Source: Ilyonectria destructans
Taxonomy: Eukaryota > Ascomycota > Sordariomycetes > Hypocreales > Nectriaceae
Direction of reading: 5' to 3'
NCBI GenBank assembly: GCA_020740775.1
Contig: JAHEWK010000015.1
Coordinates: 62,001-126,000 of the forward strand
DNA: 64,000 nucleotides
In this document: in pieces, positions 59,790-64,000 of the stretch
Layout of the letters: every line of letters starts with the position of its first letter
Position numbering within the stretch: the stretch's first letter is position 1
Made by a program: the position numbers and the translations under genes
The notes under the pieces: generated by a model
What the model saw: only the letters and a program-made list of their open reading frames with translations
Told to the model about the DNA's origin: nothing
Databases searched by the model: none

Positions 59790-60455
59790 TTACAGCTGAA
59801 TACCCTCCATTTCCCCCCATCTCCCCGCCTTGACAACATTTCTGATATCTGCACTCGTCATACTGAAAGTAGGTGGGAGTGGTAAATTGGTGGGAGTAGG
59901 TAATGTGTTAGAGGCGGCGCTGATGCCCTGCCGAGCTCTCCTGCCCTGATGTATCCGTCGTGCTAGTCTCTGCTTGCGCTTGAGCCCCTGTAGCATGTCG
60001 CCGATAATGACTTGTATACTAGATGTATGTTTCTGTAAACTATCAGGGCTCGGTTCATGGGACAGGGTGTCCTCAAGCAGAGGTCGCAAGAGATTGGAGA
60101 CATTGCCCAAATCCGAAGTGCCGATGTTGATGATGCGAAATGCGCGCCGCGCCGCGATAAAGTTGTCTCCTTGCTTCACGAAGACCTGGGAGACTTGGTC
60201 TTCGGTGGCCTGGCCATGGGACCATTTCGTCAGGGTTTCGAGAAGCCTTTTTGTCTCAATGAGGACGCAGGCGACGGTCTTGTCGACCCGGACTGCATCC
60301 GTCTCGTAGGGATGTTGTGCACCTTGGGGCGATCTCTGAGTTGCATCGGTACTGGGCGCCGGTGCTTGCCCGTCCTTTGCGTCGCCTGGTGATCTCCAAT
60401 TTCGAGGCGGTCCTTGCTGCTCTAGGGCGAGAGACGGAAACCTCTCGGCGATTAA
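59790..60455 (-). pseudogene. Truncated Bud6/Aip3-like N-terminal fragment
   Basis: The minus strand is open for about 221 codons from 60455 to a stop at 59790 without an in-frame ATG; an in-frame TAA sits directly upstream at 60458-60456, inside the AT-rich block. The central part reads KTVACVLIETKRLLETLTKW, then QATEDQVSQVFVKQGDNFIAARRAF, TSDLGNVSNLLRPLLEDTLS and IIGDMLQGLKRKQRLARR. This corresponds to the conserved N-terminal region of the actin-nucleation factor Bud6/Aip3, which normally continues for several hundred residues into a coiled-coil core. Those C-terminal parts are absent, since a stop and a convergent gene follow. I read it as a 5'- and 3'-truncated relic or partial duplicate. 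An unrecognised upstream exon or a short functional paralog is possible. Confidence 0.6.
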
Positions 60456-60660
60456 TTAATATATTAATTATAGAATATTAAATTAAATATTAAATATTAT
60501 TAGTTAAAAATATATTTTTTTTAAAAAAAAAGATATTTAAAAGAAATTAAAAGATTTAAATAGTAATAAAAATAATATATAAATATTTTTTAATATATAA
60601 AATTCTTATAATAATAATAAATATAAAAATTCTTATTAAATTTAATTTTTTTTAATAAAT
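60451..60660. other. Extremely A+T-rich block (about 96% A+T)
   Basis: In 210 bp I count 8 G or C, against roughly half in surrounding DNA. The block begins sharply at the end of the Bud6-like frame and fades over 50 bp into CT-rich sequence before the Zn2Cys6 gene. It is composed of A/T runs and TAAT/ATTA strings and has no open frame. In ascomycetes such blocks are often remnants of repeats mutated by RIP, but a mitochondrial insertion or a different origin cannot be excluded. Confidence 0.85.
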
Positions 60661-60896
60661 AATTATCTAGCTCTCTTAAAAGTCTCTAACTATCTGTTAT
60701 AATATTAAAGTCCGCCTCGCGGGCATTTACAAGCTAGTCTCTCTCCAACCACTGCTGTGGAATTGACATGCTTCATCGGCCTTCTCGACCACTGTATGGA
60801 CTGAGCGGTGCGCTCGTGAGTGCTCTTCAAGGTCCTCTCCAGAACTTGCTTCGTCTCGACATTGAACACCCGACAGCCAACAAAAACATTCCAGTT

Positions 60897-63336
60897 ATGA
60901 ACCGTTCAGCTCGGGTTTCTCCAGGAGGAGATACAACTAGCGGTTACCGGCGTAACGGGAAACTGAAATCCTGTGAGCCCTGTAGGAAGAGCAAACTCCG
61001 ATGCGACCATGCCGTCCCTGTATGCGGGAGATGTGTGGCGAGACGACAGAGTGACCAATGCATATATCACCCACACCCACTCACGCGAGAGACTGAACGC
61101 GGTCATGTAAGTCTTTCCATCTTATTTTGTACTCTTGATGTCCCCCTCAAAGCTTCACTTGCAGTTCTCTTTGAATTTGCGGGCGTTTGTGTGGGACCCT
61201 GGGCATGTCATTATTCCCTTCCAAGGAGAACCAAGCTCATAATGATAGCGCCGCCAGATACGTCAGAGGCCCCAAAATCCCACGATTGCTTTGAGACGAC
61301 CGCAGGAGTCTATCGCAGAGACCCCGGCATCTTGCATCCAACTCGGAGAGCTTGCACAGCACGAAAGTCGTGTGGATGCTGCTGTTGAAGAGCCAGACGT
61401 GCGGCCATCCGATGGGTCAACTCACGAACCATGGTCAACATCAACTCAACCGCCTCAGCCCGGCTCCTCTTTAGCTAAGTGTGGCAACCAGGGGTTTCTC
61501 GGTTCAACTTCGTATTCGTATATCTTCTCCGAGGACCTAGAAAACCTGCGCCCTGCTTCAACTGGCCTAGAAATCCTCAACAGCAACGAGCACACTGCCT
61601 CTGACGATCAAATCATGCACAGTTGTCACGTATTGTCCTTTCTAGAGGACAAGACCGTGATTAATCGACTTATAGAGCGATGGTATGAGCATAGTGAATG
61701 CTCTTGCATCTGCCCCGAGTTTGTCATGACGGAATGGCTTAAACAGCTCTGGCAATATCATGAGCATGCCCTCACCGGGGAAGACCCGGAGGCGAAACGG
61801 ATCTTGTGCGCAAATGTGTGGCGAACTACATGTTCCCATATACTCATCGACAAGAACACATCAGTCCCTAGATGGATTGGTGGTGCGTCAGGGGACAATC
61901 TTAGGTGGCAAGTCATCGGTCTTATCGCAGTTGTTGTAGGCCTCTGCGCCGTCACTCTCAGCCCGTCCGACAAATTCTTCGCCAGCAACGGGATTGTCGG
62001 TTCCAAATTGATAAAACAGATGATGGAGGTGTCACATGCTTGTATTGACATCTGCCGTGACTGCGACGCAATGGATGACCTGTTTGTCTGGCTTTCACAT
62101 GAGCACGCCAGATTTGTTCGTGCGGTGAAAGGCGAAGGGAGCCATGATGCATACCGTGCAGGCGGGGAGGCCAACGACGCGCTCGTCACAATGGGACTGC
62201 ACCAAAGTACTTCCTCTCACGATGGGATTCCATTTTTTCTCTCCGAATTGCGCAAAAGGCTTGTTGTTGGAGTCTATGCCATGGAAATAAGTACGGCTGT
62301 GTTTCTCGGCAGGCCAGCACGGCTGTCTCATCTCTACTGCAATATCAGCCCTCCACTAGATTTAAGAGACGACCAAATCACTCTGGAGGGTATTGAGCTC
62401 GAAGCTGCCCTGGAGAACCTGGACTTAGATGGGTTTAACAAAGGCAAGCATTTTTACCGTACAACATGGCTCCGAGTCTGGCTACCTTTCGAACAGCTTC
62501 GGGAAGAAATCCTTAACCTAGCTCTCGGTAGACAAGAACTAGAGGATGTCTTACGTCTGTCCCAATCCATTCAGCAGAGGAGTAGTGAGAAATGGGCCAT
62601 GCTTCCGCCTTTTATACGCCAGACACCTGCTGAGGTAGCCGAAGTTGGCATGCTCAGACCGGTTGAAGTGTTATACCGAACTGTCTTTCGACAGGACTGG
62701 CTTTCCAGCGAGTTACTACTTCAGCGAGTGTTGATTCGAAAAACCGGTTCCAGCTCCGAGAAACTCATTTCCACCGCCCAGGCAATCTTAAAAGACATCC
62801 TACTCATTACCCAGCGTTACGATATTGCACCTATGCTACAGACGGATTTTGCATTCCTGCTCCTCATTCACGGCATGCGCAGCGGTGCTACCCTTGCCGT
62901 TGAGCTATTAAAGCAAGAGAAAATGGGGCCTTGTTTGGAGAACATGCTACTACCACGAAGTCGTACTATTCAGGACCTATCTATTTTTGCCGCGAGACTA
63001 GGTGCTGTTGATCCCTCCAGCGGAGCATTCAGTATGTGTGATCATGGTCGAAAGGCCATCACCTCCATATTGGACCAGATTCTGAGTCCAGAGAGTGTAT
63101 GGGATCGAAATCGTCTGCACCCGTGCCAACAGCCGCCTCTTCTCTCTCCTCTGAGGAGGGATCCCGACCTACCAACAACACAGACTCTTCAAGATTCTAG
63201 GTTGTTAGATCTGGAGTTATTACCTACGGGCGAGATGGATCAAAGACTGGAATTTGACGAGTTGATTACCCTAGGCCACGATTACGACTTTATGAAATGG
63301 CTTGAAAATGCAGAGTGGGGACCGTCTGACTCTTAG
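60897..63336 (+). CDS. Zn2Cys6 fungal transcription factor
   Basis: DNA-binding regulator of the Gal4-type family, with a long middle homology region. The model joins 60897-61106 and 61249-63336, about 765 residues. The zinc cluster is Cys26, 29, 36, 43, 46 and 55, spaced CX2CX6CX6CX2CX8C. The donor GTAAGT at 61107 is clear. The acceptor is uncertain: TAG at 61248 keeps frame, and CAG at 61258, 61266 or 61305 would too. The first ATG in the transcript may be 60768, in the same frame, adding 43 residues. The C-terminal part (SFLEDKTVINRLIERWYEHSEC; GVYAMEISTAVFLGRPARLS) matches the fungal-specific regulatory domain of Rsc3-like factors. Its target genes are unknown; a likely one starts at 63918. 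Confidence 0.82.
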
Positions 63337-63917
63337 GATCACATTTAATTAAGACTATTGATATATGTATACACATATATATGCCTGAGTCATGAAGGTC
63401 ATTGTAACAATGCACTTAATGTCGCAATTTAGAAGATGTTTCATATTACCAATTCTTGGTACTTGTTCCCCCCAACAATTCTTTCGTTGTTTATTACATT
63501 AAATTTAAAAATAAAATAGGCATTTAGTTGTAAGTTGTACTGTTACCACAAACGGGCTGGGTACATTCATTTGGCTGAACATTGGATTTCTACATTTGTC
63601 GGATAGTAATCCTCTCAATTCCGAACTCGGCAACCACGCACAAGAAGAGGCGCGTCAATTTGAGCCCGCGCCACGTGGAAACAATTCCAGCTGAACATTT
63701 AAGGGATTTCAAAAAGATCTTATCAGCGGAAGCAAACAATGTATGTCATCGGAGCTCGGGATGTTACTGAGTTCGGAGTTCGGAGTAAGATGTTGCATCG
63801 GAATAGTTTCCATTCCGAGCTGCTCATATATAGGAACTAGACTCGACTCGACAGGGACAGATATTTTCAAAGGCCACAGTAATCTCAGCTCTAAGAGCGT
63901 TCGCATACTATTACATT
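63337..63917. promoter_or_regulatory. Intergenic region with candidate Zn2Cys6 binding sites and TATA box
   Basis: 581 bp between the transcription factor and the partial gene at the right edge. A perfect inverted repeat TCGGAAT-N7-ATTCCGA lies at 63798-63818. Tandem GTTCGGA units run from 63771 to 63784. TATATA is at 63827-63832, about 90 bp before the ATG at 63918. The order (paired CGG/CCG site, TATA, ATG) is that of a regulated fungal promoter. Confidence 0.6.
63798..63818. promoter_or_regulatory. Inverted repeat TCGGAAT-N7-ATTCCGA
   Basis: Two perfect 7-bp arms in inverted orientation are separated by 7 bp, so CGG and CCG triplets face each other across 13 bp. Dimeric Zn2Cys6 factors typically bind inverted CGG triplets at a fixed spacing. 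Binding by the neighbouring factor is a guess. Confidence 0.6.
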
Positions 63918-64000
63918 ATGGCATCAATTCCGACATCCCAGCAATTGGGCGAGTGGCTTGCTGAACACAGGAGCGAGCTAGCAGGTGCTGCCCTTGCTGT
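63918..64000 (+). CDS. Partial gene start at right edge, product unknown
   Basis: An ATG at 63918 opens a frame that stays open to the window end (27 full codons): MASIPTSQQLGEWLAEHR, followed by SELAGAALA. It is preceded by a TATA element and a structured promoter, which is why I accept it. The peptide is too short to assign a family. It could be a target of the adjacent transcription factor. Confidence 0.45.
   Translation, partial: MASIPTSQQLGEWLAEHRSELAGAALA

Noticed and set aside
60451..64000. Secondary-metabolite gene cluster at the right edge
   Set aside because: Only a transcription factor and 27 codons of another gene are visible. No backbone enzyme is present, so a cluster cannot be claimed.
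1..64000. tRNA, 5S rRNA, CRISPR arrays, intact transposons or viral genes
   Set aside because: Scanning by eye for T-loop motifs, spaced direct repeats, transposase or polymerase motifs and long terminal repeats gave no supportable candidate. A covariance-model search could still find a small RNA.

Overview
The window looks like nuclear DNA of a filamentous ascomycete (Pezizomycotina, most likely Sordariomycetes and perhaps Hypocreales; this is inferred from protein families and intron style, not from a marker gene). Genes have short introns of about 45-140 bp with GT..AG ends and CTAAC/CTGAC-like branch points. They are separated by 0.3-3 kb of CT-rich intergenic DNA, and both strands are used without operons. 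I rebuilt exon joins by hand from reading frames, splice consensus and family alignment from memory. No RNA data, database search or comparison was available.

Layout. 1-7.9 kb is gene-poor, with simple repeats and CT-rich tracts. 7.9-12.7 kb carries three minus-strand genes: a coiled-coil protein of unknown function, a conserved fungal protein of unknown function, and the twin-CX9C complex I subunit NDUFS5. 13.3-24.4 kb has SEC39 (+), a Tra2-like RRM protein (-), a short-chain dehydrogenase (+), the NatB catalytic subunit NAT3 (-) and a fungal protein of unknown function (+). 27.4-46 kb is a dense run of core genes: the APC/C activator CDH1 (+), the glycerophosphocholine acyltransferase GPC1 (-), cohesin SMC1 (+), TFIIE-alpha TFA1 (+), a family X DNA polymerase POL4 (+), an MGST3-type MAPEG protein (+) and the pseudo-carboxypeptidase ECM14 (-). 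47.5-59.3 kb has a Sec7-PH Arf exchange factor (+), SRP72 (-), a basic protein of unknown function (-) and a Cys/His-cluster coiled-coil protein (+).

The last 4 kb differ from the rest. A reading frame of about 220 codons with no ATG resembles the conserved N-terminal region of Bud6/Aip3. It stops at a 210-bp block that is about 96% A+T, and beyond that lie a Zn2Cys6 transcription factor and the first 83 bp of another gene. That last gene's promoter holds a perfect 7-bp inverted repeat with CGG/CCG ends plus tandem CGGA elements. This looks like a rearrangement junction between core and accessory DNA, and it is the most interesting part of the window.

The core genes are mostly unrelated housekeeping functions: chromosome cohesion and cell cycle, transcription initiation, protein targeting and vesicle traffic, lipid remodelling, respiration. 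Their adjacency does not suggest a common pathway. I found no rRNA, tRNA, CRISPR array or intact transposon.
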